A stretch of 8,407 nucleotides of DNA from PVC group bacterium (GTDB taxonomy: Bacteria > Verrucomicrobiota > Kiritimatiellia > CAIKKV01 > PXCX01), in assembly GCA_003565195.1 (NCBI GenBank), contig PXCX01000107.1, positions 1 through 8,407 of the forward strand, written 5' to 3'. A program made the translations under genes and the position numbers. Under the pieces are notes generated by a model. That model was given only the letters and a program-made list of their open reading frames with translations. It did no database searches and was not told the origin of the DNA. Every line of letters starts with the position of its first letter. Within the stretch, counting starts at the first letter, position 1. Below are positions 1-8,407 of the stretch, in pieces.

Positions 1-123
1 ATGAATTTCAGCGGAGTGATCGAGGAAATCGATCCGGAGCGCGGAAAACTGAAGGTGACGGTGGCGATATTCGGCCGCTCGGCGCCGGTGGAGTTGGAGT
101 ATTGGCAGGTGGAACGCGCCTGA
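1..123 (+). CDS. nusG: Transcription termination/antitermination factor NusG, C-terminal end (partial)
   Basis: Frame 1 is open from the first base to the TGA at 121-123 and gives the last 40 residues of NusG. These form the KOW domain: FSGVIEEID, then KLKVTVAIFGR, PVELEY and a QVE(R/K)A ending. They match the end of E. coli NusG (FNGVVEEVD...LKVSVSIFGRATPVEL...QVEKA) almost residue for residue. The KOW domain of NusG contacts Rho or ribosomal protein S10, while the N-terminal NGN domain, outside the window, binds the RNA polymerase clamp. The ATG at base 1 is an internal methionine codon, not a start, because the N-terminal domain must lie upstream. nusG directly before rplK is the common bacterial order, usually with secE before nusG. 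Identification is secure; only the 5' truncation by the window edge limits it. Confidence 0.96.
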   Translation: MNFSGVIEEIDPERGKLKVTVAIFGRSAPVELEYWQVERA

Positions 124-134
124 CGCGTCGTTTT
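114..134 (+). other. Small hairpin over the nusG stop codon followed by four T
   Basis: ACGCG (114-118) and CGCGT (124-128) are perfect inverted repeats around a 5-nt loop, CCTGA, that contains the nusG stop. TTTT follows at 131-134. The 5-bp stem and short T run are too weak for a confident intrinsic terminator. At most this could be a pause, a partial terminator or a 3'-end stabilising hairpin between nusG and rplK. Nothing else is evident in the 51-nt spacer; I could not recognise an L1-binding operator by eye. Confidence 0.3.
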
Positions 135-163
135 CTCGCGGCGGTCTGGAACGGCGTGGGTGC

Positions 164-168
164 AGGAG
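164..168 (+). promoter_or_regulatory. Ribosome binding site of rplK (decides the start)
   Basis: AGGAG lies 6 nt before ATG 175. It overlaps the body of the longer reading frame that would begin at GTG 160, so the ATG is preferred. Confidence 0.85.
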
Positions 169-174
169 AATTTT

Positions 175-600
175 ATGGCCAAAAAAGTAACTGGAGTAAT
201 CAAGCTGCAGATTCCCGCGGGTCAGGCGAAACCGGCCCCGCCGGTGGGACCGGCACTGGGACAGCATGGTGTCAATATTATGGAGTTCTGCAAGGCTTAC
301 AACGCGGCCACGCAGGATCAAAGCGGAACGATTGTACCGGTGATTATCACCGTGTATCAGGACCGCTCGTTCAGTTTTGTGACCAAAAGTCCCCCGGCCA
401 CTGCGCTGCTCAAACAGGCGGCATCGCTGGCTAAGGGATCGGCCGCGCCGAATCGCGACAAAGTCGGCAAGGTAACGCGTGAGCAGCTCGTGCAGATTGC
501 GCGCACGAAACAAGAGGATTTGAATGCCGCCGATGAAAACAATGCCGTTCGGATCATTGCGGGAACGGCGCGCAGCATGGGAATCGAGGTGACGGACTAG
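175..600 (+). CDS. rplK: 50S ribosomal protein L11
   Basis: The 141-residue product matches L11 over its full length (E. coli 142). The N-terminal domain starts MAKKVTG and contains the PPVGPALGQ motif (about residues 22-30), whose prolines lie at the thiostrepton-binding cleft. NIMEFCKAYNA (34-44) and ITVYQDRSFSFVTKSPPA follow. The C-terminal domain, which binds the 1070 region of 23S rRNA, carries PNRDKVGK and ends with GTARSMGIEV. L11 forms the base of the GTPase-associated stalk with L10 and L7/L12 and is needed for factor-dependent GTP hydrolysis and for the stringent response through RelA. A GTG at 160 would add five residues, but AGGAG at 164-168 is ideally spaced for ATG 175 and family members start MAKKV. 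The thiostrepton-site prolines are intact. rplA follows after 2 nt, so translation of the two is probably coupled. Confidence 0.98.
   Translation: MAKKVTGVIKLQIPAGQAKPAPPVGPALGQHGVNIMEFCKAYNAATQDQSGTIVPVIITVYQDRSFSFVTKSPPATALLKQAASLAKGSAAPNRDKVGKVTREQLVQIARTKQEDLNAADENNAVRIIAGTARSMGIEVTD
586..592 (+). promoter_or_regulatory. Distant Shine-Dalgarno of rplA inside the end of rplK
   Basis: GAGGTGA is a 7-base match to the 16S anti-Shine-Dalgarno, but it ends 10 nt before ATG 603, longer than usual for this register. No closer site exists. With the rplK stop only 2 nt before the start, rplA is probably fed by ribosomes finishing rplK. Confidence 0.6.
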
Positions 601-602
601 TC

Positions 603-1286
603 ATGGCCAGGCACGGAAAAAAATATCGCGAGGTCCGCGGCAAGGTCGCGGATAAAGTTTACGAAACAAATGAAGCTCTGGATTTCATCAAGTCCAACGC
701 CATCGCGCGTTTTGATGAAACGGCTGAGGTCGCGTTCCGACTCGGGGTGGATCCGCGTAAATCGGATCAGGCCATTCGTGGGACGGTGACGCTGCCGCAC
801 GGTAGCGGCAAGACCATCCGGGTTCTGGTGTTTGCCACCGGCGCCGCAGCCGAGGCGGCCGAAGCCGCCGGCGCCGATTTCGTCGGGTTTGAGGACTTGC
901 TGGAAAAAGTTAAAGCGGGCTGGACGGATTTCGACACTGCGGTCGCAACCCCGGATGCGATGAAGGAAGTGCGCAAGCTGGGTCGGGTTCTGGGTCCGCG
1001 CGGTCTGATGCCCAATCCGCGTACCGGGACGGTGACCGACGATACGGCGACCGCAGTGGCGCAGTGTAAGGCGGGGCGCACCGAATTCCGCATGGATCGT
1101 CACGGCAACCTGCATGTGCCGTTCGGGAAACTGTCGTTTGATCCGGATCAACTGCGCGAGAACTTTGAAGCCGTGGTCGCGGCCGTACGCAGCGCCAGGC
1201 CGCCGACGGCGCGCGGTATCTACTTCAAGCGCTGTACCGTCAGCTCCAGCATGGGTGTGGGCCTGACGGTCAATGTTCAAGATTGA
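603..1286 (+). CDS. rplA: 50S ribosomal protein L1
   Basis: The 227-residue product is slightly shorter than E. coli L1 (234) and matches it throughout: KKYREVRGKVADKVY near the N-terminus, LGVDPRKSDQAIRGTVTLPHG, the EAAEAAGADFVG repeat-like segment, ASPDAM-type ATPDAMKEV, and the L1 signature with GLMPNP at residues 134-139. A KAGRTEFRMDRHGNLHVPFGKLSFD stretch follows, then the terminal SSSMGVGLTV strand. L1 forms the mobile L1 stalk at the E site, binding 23S rRNA helices 76-78, and in many bacteria represses its own mRNA. The usual C-terminal tail is trimmed by about seven residues. ATG 603 is the only sensible start and lies 2 nt after rplK. L1 autoregulation is known in other bacteria; I could not locate its mRNA site here. 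Confidence 0.98.
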   Translation: MARHGKKYREVRGKVADKVYETNEALDFIKSNAIARFDETAEVAFRLGVDPRKSDQAIRGTVTLPHGSGKTIRVLVFATGAAAEAAEAAGADFVGFEDLLEKVKAGWTDFDTAVATPDAMKEVRKLGRVLGPRGLMPNPRTGTVTDDTATAVAQCKAGRTEFRMDRHGNLHVPFGKLSFDPDQLRENFEAVVAAVRSARPPTARGIYFKRCTVSSSMGVGLTVNVQD

Positions 1287-1299
1287 TGTGCAAAACCTC

Positions 1300-1316
1300 G
1301 GGAGCGGGATGTAATG
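1300..1316 (+). promoter_or_regulatory. rplJ translation start region with overlapping ATG-TAA-TG
   Basis: GGGAG (1300-1304) lies 9 nt before the rplJ ATG (1314), with a second GGGA at 1306-1309. The sequence ATGTAATG at 1309-1316 contains an immediate start-stop (ATG TAA) whose TAA shares its last A with the rplJ ATG. If the first ATG is ever used, the ribosome would terminate exactly on the rplJ start. Whether it is used is not known; the arrangement could be chance. Confidence 0.5.
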
Positions 1317-1832
1317 CGAAGCGAAAAAGAAGCCATTAAACGGGAAGTCCAGGAAACGGTCGCTGCGACCGATTACCTTTTCATCGTTGAATACAGCGGA
1401 ATGAAAGTGCAGCAGATCGACGCCTTGCGGCGCCGGTTGCGTAAAGATCAAGCCCGTATCCGGGTGTTCAAAAACACGTTTCTGCGGGATGTCTGCGAGG
1501 AACGGAAGTGGCCGGCGACGGTGGGCGACAAAGTGGACGGCATGGTCGCTGTTGTAGTGGGCGAAGATCCCGTGGCGGCAGCACGTACTTTAAAGAAATT
1601 CGGCAGCGAACACAAAGTTCCGGTTGTGCGCGGGGGGGTTTTGGAAAACAGGCCGGTGTCGGCGGAAGATATAGACGCAGTCGCGTCCTTGCCGTCCATC
1701 GACCAATTGCGAGGCCAACTGGTCGGCGCACTGGCCGCGCCGATGAGCGGCTTGGTCGGAGTTTTGAGCGGGGCCCAGAGTCAACTGGTCCGCGTATTGA
1801 AAGCGGTTGAGAACAAGAAGAGCGCCGCGTAA
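1314..1832 (+). CDS. rplJ: 50S ribosomal protein L10
   Basis: The 172-residue product matches L10 (E. coli 165). The N-terminal domain starts MRSEKEAIKREV and includes YLFIVEYSGMKVQQIDALRRRLR and RVFKNTFLRD, the region that binds 23S rRNA next to L11. Further on come a VVGEDPVAAARTLKKF segment, VVRGGVLEN and LPSIDQLRGQLVGAL. The C-terminal helix (about residues 140-172) is the platform that carries L7/L12 dimers. The MRxEK opening resembles L10 of PVC-group bacteria, an inference from memory. The gene begins 27 nt after rplA, far less than the several-hundred-nt leader carrying the L10-L12 operator in E. coli, so autoregulation, if present, must use a site inside rplA or another mechanism. 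A G7 run at 1632-1638 lies in the gene; the frame is intact across it. Confidence 0.97.
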   Translation: MRSEKEAIKREVQETVAATDYLFIVEYSGMKVQQIDALRRRLRKDQARIRVFKNTFLRDVCEERKWPATVGDKVDGMVAVVVGEDPVAAARTLKKFGSEHKVPVVRGGVLENRPVSAEDIDAVASLPSIDQLRGQLVGALAAPMSGLVGVLSGAQSQLVRVLKAVENKKSAA

Positions 1833-1843
1833 CCTTTACGCGG
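1825..1843 (+). other. Perfect 8-bp hairpin over the rplJ stop codon
   Basis: CCGCGTAA (1825-1832) is the exact reverse complement of TTACGCGG (1836-1843), with a 3-nt loop, CCT. A G-T wobble (1824/1844) could extend it. The TAA stop of rplJ is the loop-proximal part of the 5' arm. No T run follows, so it does not look like an intrinsic terminator. A role in RNA processing, 3'-end protection or differential expression of rplL relative to rplJ is possible. In other bacteria L7/L12 is made at about four or more copies per L10. Confidence 0.6.
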
Positions 1844-1863
1844 TCCTGGTTAAAAGCAGAGCG

Positions 1864-1869
1864 AAGGAG
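1864..1869 (+). promoter_or_regulatory. Ribosome binding site of rplL (decides the start)
   Basis: AAGGAG is a strong Shine-Dalgarno, the strongest in the window. It ends 8 nt before ATG 1878 but only 2 nt before the in-frame ATG 1872, so 1878 is the better start. A strong site fits the need for excess L7/L12. Confidence 0.85.
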
Positions 1870-1877
1870 ATATGGTT

Positions 1878-2321
1878 ATGGCAGAGGAAACTGCGGAAAC
1901 AAAAGATGATGTTCAGGGTGCAACCGATACGGTTGAGTTGGAAGGCAAAATGGCCGAATTCGTAGATTGGATCGAGGGAATCAGTGTGCTGGAACTCTCG
2001 AAACTGGTCAAGGCGTTGGAAAATCGCCTCGGCGTCTCGGCGGCGGTTCCGATGGCCGCTGCGGCAGGTCCCGCGGCCGCTGATGGCGGCGGCGCGTCCT
2101 CTGAGGAGCAGACCGAATTCGATGTCATCCTGGCCGCGATTGGCAGTCAAAAGATTCCGGTGATCAAGGAAGTGCGCGCAATTACGGGGTTGGGGCTCAA
2201 GGAAGCCAAGGATCTTGTGGAAGGCGCTCCCAAACCGGTCAAGGAAGCGGTTGCCAAGGACGAGGCCGCGAAGATCAAGGAAGCGCTCGAGAAAGCCGGC
2301 GCAACCGTTGAGATCAAGTGA
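1878..2321 (+). CDS. rplL: 50S ribosomal protein L7/L12
   Basis: The product has 147 residues against about 120-130 in most bacteria. Residues 1-20 are an acidic extension. The N-terminal dimerisation domain (about 21-53) contains ISVLELSKLVKALENRLGVSAA, matching E. coli [22 protein letters not shown] with an exact offset of 20. An Ala/Gly-rich hinge (about 54-77) follows. The C-terminal factor-binding domain (about 78-147) has TEFDVIL, VIKEVRAITGLGLKEAKDLVE and ends EKAGATVEIK. L7/L12 dimers form the flexible stalk on L10 that recruits EF-Tu, EF-G, IF2 and release factors and stimulates their GTPase. The gene follows rplJ as usual. The extension remains whether 1872 or 1878 is used, because the next in-frame ATG is within residues 20-30 and lacks a good ribosome binding site. 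Confidence 0.97.
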   Translation: MAEETAETKDDVQGATDTVELEGKMAEFVDWIEGISVLELSKLVKALENRLGVSAAVPMAAAAGPAAADGGGASSEEQTEFDVILAAIGSQKIPVIKEVRAITGLGLKEAKDLVEGAPKPVKEAVAKDEAAKIKEALEKAGATVEIK

Positions 2322-2340
2322 TGCCCCTTTCTGCCGGTGC

Positions 2341-2355
2341 GTCGCGGTCCGCGGT
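2341..2355 (+). other. Small GC-rich hairpin in the rplL-rpoB spacer
   Basis: GTCGCG (2341-2346) can pair with CGCGGT (2350-2355) around a 3-nt loop: four Watson-Crick GC pairs plus two GU pairs. In a GC-rich spacer this could be chance. Confidence 0.3.
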
Positions 2356-2395
2356 TGCCGTATGCCCGTGTTGACGCGAACGATACCGGAACGCG

Positions 2396-2418
2396 GCATG
2401 ACACGGTGTGTGCCATGC
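2396..2418 (+). other. Hairpin in the rplL-rpoB spacer, candidate attenuation or processing site
   Basis: GCATG (2396-2400) pairs with CATGC (2414-2418). After one A-C mismatch, CAC (2402-2404) pairs with GTG (2410-2412) and a further G-U pair is possible, leaving a 3-nt loop. That is 8-9 pairs with one internal mismatch, about 50 nt before the rpoB start. No T run follows. The position matches where other bacteria down-regulate or process rplL-rpoB mRNA; the function is inferred from position only. Confidence 0.4.
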
Positions 2419-2458
2419 AAGGGCCTAGTTGTTGAGCCAATGTAATCCTTGAACCCTG

Positions 2459-2463
2459 GGTGA
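2459..2463 (+). promoter_or_regulatory. Ribosome binding site of rpoB, in the GGTGA register
   Basis: GGTGA lies 3 nt before ATG 2467. It pairs with UCACC at the 5' side of the anti-Shine-Dalgarno. In that register the short spacing is equivalent to a GGAGG about 6 nt from the start, so the site is acceptable though only five bases long. Confidence 0.55.
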
Positions 2464-2466
2464 CGA

Positions 2467-6225
<3,759 letters not shown>

Positions 6226-6260
6226 GTTAAGCCACGGGATGGCGTTTCTAACGAAAAAAA
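6226..6260 (+). other. Possible hairpin and A7 run in the rpoB-rpoC spacer
   Basis: Just after the rpoB stop, GTTA (6226-6229) can pair with TAAC (6249-6252), and inside it GCCA (6231-6234) with TGGC (6240-6243) around the loop CGGGA. An asymmetric internal loop separates the two 4-bp stems. Seven A residues follow at 6254-6260. It is not a terminator on the + strand (no T run). The spacer is 51 nt in all. Confidence 0.35.
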
Positions 6261-6264
6261 GAGC

Positions 6265-6269
6265 GGGAG
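6265..6269 (+). promoter_or_regulatory. Ribosome binding site of rpoC (decides the TTG start)
   Basis: GGGAG ends 7 nt before TTG 6277 but 19 nt before the next in-frame ATG at 6289. The spacing favours the TTG. Confidence 0.7.
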
Positions 6270-6276
6270 CTTTAGT

Positions 6277-8407
6277 TTGAATACTTCGATGATTCGAGAA
6301 CGGCTTGGAGATTCCAGTTTTCACACCCTGAATGCGGTGCGCATTTCTCTCGCGTCTCCGGATGTGATGCGCTCATGGAGTCATGGCGAGGTGAAAAATC
6401 CGGAAACGATCAACTATCGCACCTACAAACCCGAGAAAGGCGGTTTGTTTTGCGAACGTATTTTCGGTCCGATGCGCGACTGGGAATGCAGTTGTGGAAA
6501 GTATAAGCGGATTAAGCATAAGGGCGTGATTTGTGATCGTTGCGGCGTTGAAGTGACCTTGGCGCGTGTGCGACGCGAACGGATGGGGCATATTGATTTG
6601 GCCGTGCCGGTTTCGCATATATGGTATTTCCGCTGCACTCCCAGTCGGATCGGTACGATCCTGGACATGACCGGCAGTATGCTGGAAAGGGTTTTGTATT
6701 ATGAGGACTACCTCGTGATCGAGCCCGGTGATACGCCGTTCAGTCCCAAACAATTGCTGGGCGAAATGGAGTATCGTGAAGCCCAGGATCAGTATGGCGA
6801 GACGTTTGTCGCCAAGACCGGCGCGGAAGCGATACGGGATCTGCTGCGTACGCTCGATTTGGATGAGATGATGAAGGATTTGAGCGCGCGCATGGAGACG
6901 ACGCGCAGCAAACAGGATCGCAAGAAAATCAGTAAATGTATGAAGGTGGTGGAAGGATTCCGTTCCTCCAAAGCGCGTCCCGAATGGATGGTGCTGGATA
7001 CCTTGCCGGTGATTCCTCCGGATTTGCGGCCACTGGTTCCGCTGGAAGGCGGCCGTTTTGCGACGTCCGATCTTAACGATTTGTATCGTCGGGTGATTAA
7101 TCGCAATAACCGGCTCAGAAACCTGTTGCAGTTGAAAACGCCGGATGTGATTATCCGTAACGAAAAACGAATGCTTCAGGAAGCGGTCGACGCCTTGCTC
7201 GACAATGGACGTCACGGTCGCGCGGTCACCGGCACCGCCAATCGACCGCTCAAGTCCCTGAGTGACATGCTTAAAGGCAAAAGCGGCCGTTTCCGCCAAA
7301 ACCTGCTGGGCAAACGGGTTGATTACTCGGGGCGATCGGTTATCGTGATCGGGCCCGAGCTAAAGTTGCATCAGTGTGGATTGCCCAAAAAAATGGCGTT
7401 GACTCTTTTTGAACCGTTTATCATCCGTCGCCTGAAGGAAATGGGATTGGTACATACGGTGAAGAACGCCAAGAAGATGATCGAGCGCCAGGACAAGGAA
7501 GTCTGGGACATTCTTGACGAAATCACCCATGACAAAACGGTGTTGCTCAACCGGGCGCCGACGCTGCATCGTCTTGGTATTCAGGCGTTCGAGCCGGTAT
7601 TGGTCGAGGGTGAAGCCATTCGAATTCATCCTTTGGTTTGCACGGCCTTCAATGCCGATTTCGATGGCGATCAAATGGCGGTTCATGTGCCGCTTTCAAT
7701 TGAGTCCCAATTGGAATCGCGTTTGCTGATGCTTGCCAGCAACAATATATTTTCGCCATCCAGCGGGCGGCCGATTATGACGCCTACCCATGATATCGCG
7801 TTGGGAATTTATTACCTGACTCTAATGCTTGGCCATCGGGAAGTCCATCGCTCCGCCGCAGCCACCGAAGCTAGCATGCCGGAGCATCTTCCGATGTTTG
7901 ACGATGTGCGCGAAGTGCATCTGGCACTGGATGACGGTGCTTTGAAACTGCATGACCGGATCTATTTCCGCAATCCCGATTACGGGCAGAAAACCCCGTA
8001 TGGGAACGGCGAGCATAAAATGATCCAAACCACGGTGGGACGCGTGTTTTTCAACGAAGCATGGCCCGCGGCCCTCGGTTTTGTCAACCGGGTGGTCGAC
8101 AAATCTTTTCTGGGCGATCTGATCTGGAGCTGTCACCATCTGGTCGGTCATGATGAAGTGGTGCGCCTGCTGGATGATCTTAAGGAAATGGGCTTTCATT
8201 ACGCGACCCGCGCTGGTATTTCGATTGGGATGGTTGACATGGTGGTGCCGGAAGAGAAACCGGCAATTATTGAGAATGCGCGCAAGCAGGTTGCCGCCGC
8301 CGCGACCCAGTACCGGCGCGGCATGATCACCGACGGCGAGCGCTACAATAAGGTGGTTGATATCTGGACCCATGCCGCCAACGAAACCGAACAGGCCATG
8401 GAGCAAG
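6277..8407 (+). CDS. rpoC: DNA-directed RNA polymerase subunit beta', N-terminal part (partial)
   Basis: The frame is open from TTG 6277 to the window end, giving 710 residues of a protein usually about 1400 long. Landmarks are: ALASPD-type SLASPD and WSHGEVKNPETINYRTYKP at the N-terminus; the clamp zinc-binding site with C71, C73, C86 and C89 in the C-x-CGKYKR...CDRCG pattern; the lid region PPDLRPLVPLEGGRFA followed by the sigma-binding clamp helices (LYRRVINRNNRL); KGKSGRFRQNLLGKRVDYSGRS of the switch/rudder region; LLNRAPTLHRLGIQAF; and the catalytic NADFDGD at 459-465 with Mg2+ ligands D461, D463 and D465. GERYNKVVDIW appears near the end. The bridge helix, trigger loop and second zinc site lie beyond the window. 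Start choice: TTG 6277 has GGGAG 7 nt upstream and gives an N-terminus one residue longer than E. coli up to the SPD motif. ATG 6289 would remove four residues and has no well-placed ribosome binding site. It is co-directional with rpoB, as in most bacteria. Confidence 0.97.
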   Translation, partial: MNTSMIRERLGDSSFHTLNAVRISLASPDVMRSWSHGEVKNPETINYRTYKPEKGGLFCERIFGPMRDWECSCGKYKRIKHKGVICDRCGVEVTLARVRRERMGHIDLAVPVSHIWYFRCTPSRIGTILDMTGSMLERVLYYEDYLVIEPGDTPFSPKQLLGEMEYREAQDQYGETFVAKTGAEAIRDLLRTLDLDEMMKDLSARMETTRSKQDRKKISKCMKVVEGFRSSKARPEWMVLDTLPVIPPDLRPLVPLEGGRFATSDLNDLYRRVINRNNRLRNLLQLKTPDVIIRNEKRMLQEAVDALLDNGRHGRAVTGTANRPLKSLSDMLKGKSGRFRQNLLGKRVDYSGRSVIVIGPELKLHQCGLPKKMALTLFEPFIIRRLKEMGLVHTVKNAKKMIERQDKEVWDILDEITHDKTVLLNRAPTLHRLGIQAFEPVLVEGEAIRIHPLVCTAFNADFDGDQMAVHVPLSIESQLESRLLMLASNNIFSPSSGRPIMTPTHDIALGIYYLTLMLGHREVHRSAAATEASMPEHLPMFDDVREVHLALDDGALKLHDRIYFRNPDYGQKTPYGNGEHKMIQTTVGRVFFNEAWPAALGFVNRVVDKSFLGDLIWSCHHLVGHDEVVRLLDDLKEMGFHYATRAGISIGMVDMVVPEEKPAIIENARKQVAAAATQYRRGMITDGERYNKVVDIWTHAANETEQAMEQ

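Larger units (their letters stand above)
2322..2466 (+). other. rplL-rpoB spacer, 145 nt, no gene
   Basis: This is the longest non-coding stretch in the window. In E. coli the equivalent spacer holds a transcription attenuator and an RNase III site that reduce rpoBC expression relative to the ribosomal genes. Here I see two candidate hairpins (2341-2355 and 2396-2418). There is no T-tract terminator. TTGACG at 2371-2376 resembles a -35 box, but no -10 box sits 16-18 nt downstream, so I do not call a promoter. Confidence 0.6.

Noticed and set aside
160..174. GTG at 160 as an alternative rplK start
   Set aside because: AGGAG at 164-168 would lie inside the coding region, and L11 proteins typically begin MAKKV at ATG 175.
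1286..1339. 17-codon frame starting at a TGATG overlap with the rplA stop and running into rplJ
   Set aside because: There is no convincing ribosome binding site, the peptide resembles no known family, and it overlaps the clear rplJ start. It is most likely chance.
597..1451. Long reverse-strand open frame (284 codons) opposite rplA and rplJ
   Set aside because: It mirrors two unmistakable ribosomal protein genes, has no recognisable domain, and is rich in His/Arg/Phe as expected of antisense frames in GC-rich genes.
1872..1877. ATG at 1872 as the rplL start
   Set aside because: It is only 2 nt from the end of AAGGAG; ATG 1878 is 8 nt away and gives a more usual MAEE N-terminus.
2371..2399. 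TTGACG as the -35 of a promoter for rpoB
   Set aside because: The hexamer 17 nt downstream is CGGCAT, unlike a -10 box, and shifted spacings give nothing better.
2441..2446. TGTAAT as a -10 box before rpoB
   Set aside because: The sequence 17 nt upstream is CAAGGG, with no -35 resemblance. One hexamer alone is not support.
6373..7299. Long reverse-strand open frame (308 codons) opposite rpoC
   Set aside because: The + strand here encodes highly conserved beta' motifs including the zinc site and lid. The antisense frame shows no family signature and is an open shadow of the coding strand.

Overview
This window is a conserved housekeeping locus: the end of nusG, then rplK, rplA, rplJ, rplL, rpoB and the first 710 codons of rpoC. 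All genes are on the + strand and there is almost no non-coding DNA. It is a bacterial chromosome at roughly mid-50s % GC (estimated by eye). Several traits point to a Gram-negative lineage, with the PVC group (Verrucomicrobiota, Kiritimatiellota, Lentisphaerota and relatives) the best guess. RpoB carries a beta-i9/SI2-type insertion but lacks the long insertion that E. coli has after its LETHLG motif. RpoB also has a [23 protein letters not shown]-type segment, L10 begins MRSEK, and RpoC has NNIFSPSSGRPIMTPT-type wording. The placement rests on remembered family sequences, not a search, so the phylum is only moderately supported.

Layout. Bases 1-123 encode the last 40 residues of NusG (KOW domain). 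A 51-nt spacer leads to rplK (175-600). rplA (603-1286) follows after 2 nt, and rplJ (1314-1832) after only 27 nt. A 45-nt spacer, opened by a perfect 8-bp hairpin over the rplJ stop codon, leads to rplL (1878-2321). The largest gap, 145 nt (2322-2466), holds two candidate hairpins and precedes rpoB (2467-6225). A 51-nt spacer with another possible hairpin and an A7 run precedes rpoC, which most likely starts at TTG 6277 and runs off the window end. No gene-free stretch exceeds 300 nt, and I see no convincing sigma-70-type promoter or strong intrinsic terminator. The simplest reading is one co-transcribed unit whose promoter lies upstream of the window.

Function. L11, L1, L10 and L7/L12 build the GTPase-associated stalk base, the L1 stalk and the L7/L12 stalk of the 50S subunit. 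Beta and beta' form the RNA polymerase catalytic core, and NusG binds that polymerase and links it to Rho or to the leading ribosome. The locus therefore couples supply of transcription and translation machinery.

I found no new defence, mobile or metabolic system here. The points worth a second look are subtle. They are the spacer hairpins, the absence of room for a classical L10 leader before rplJ (with an overlapping ATG-TAA-TG start-stop there), the TTG start of rpoC, a 20-residue N-terminal extension on L7/L12, and an unusual Arg-to-Cys change at RpoB residue 699.
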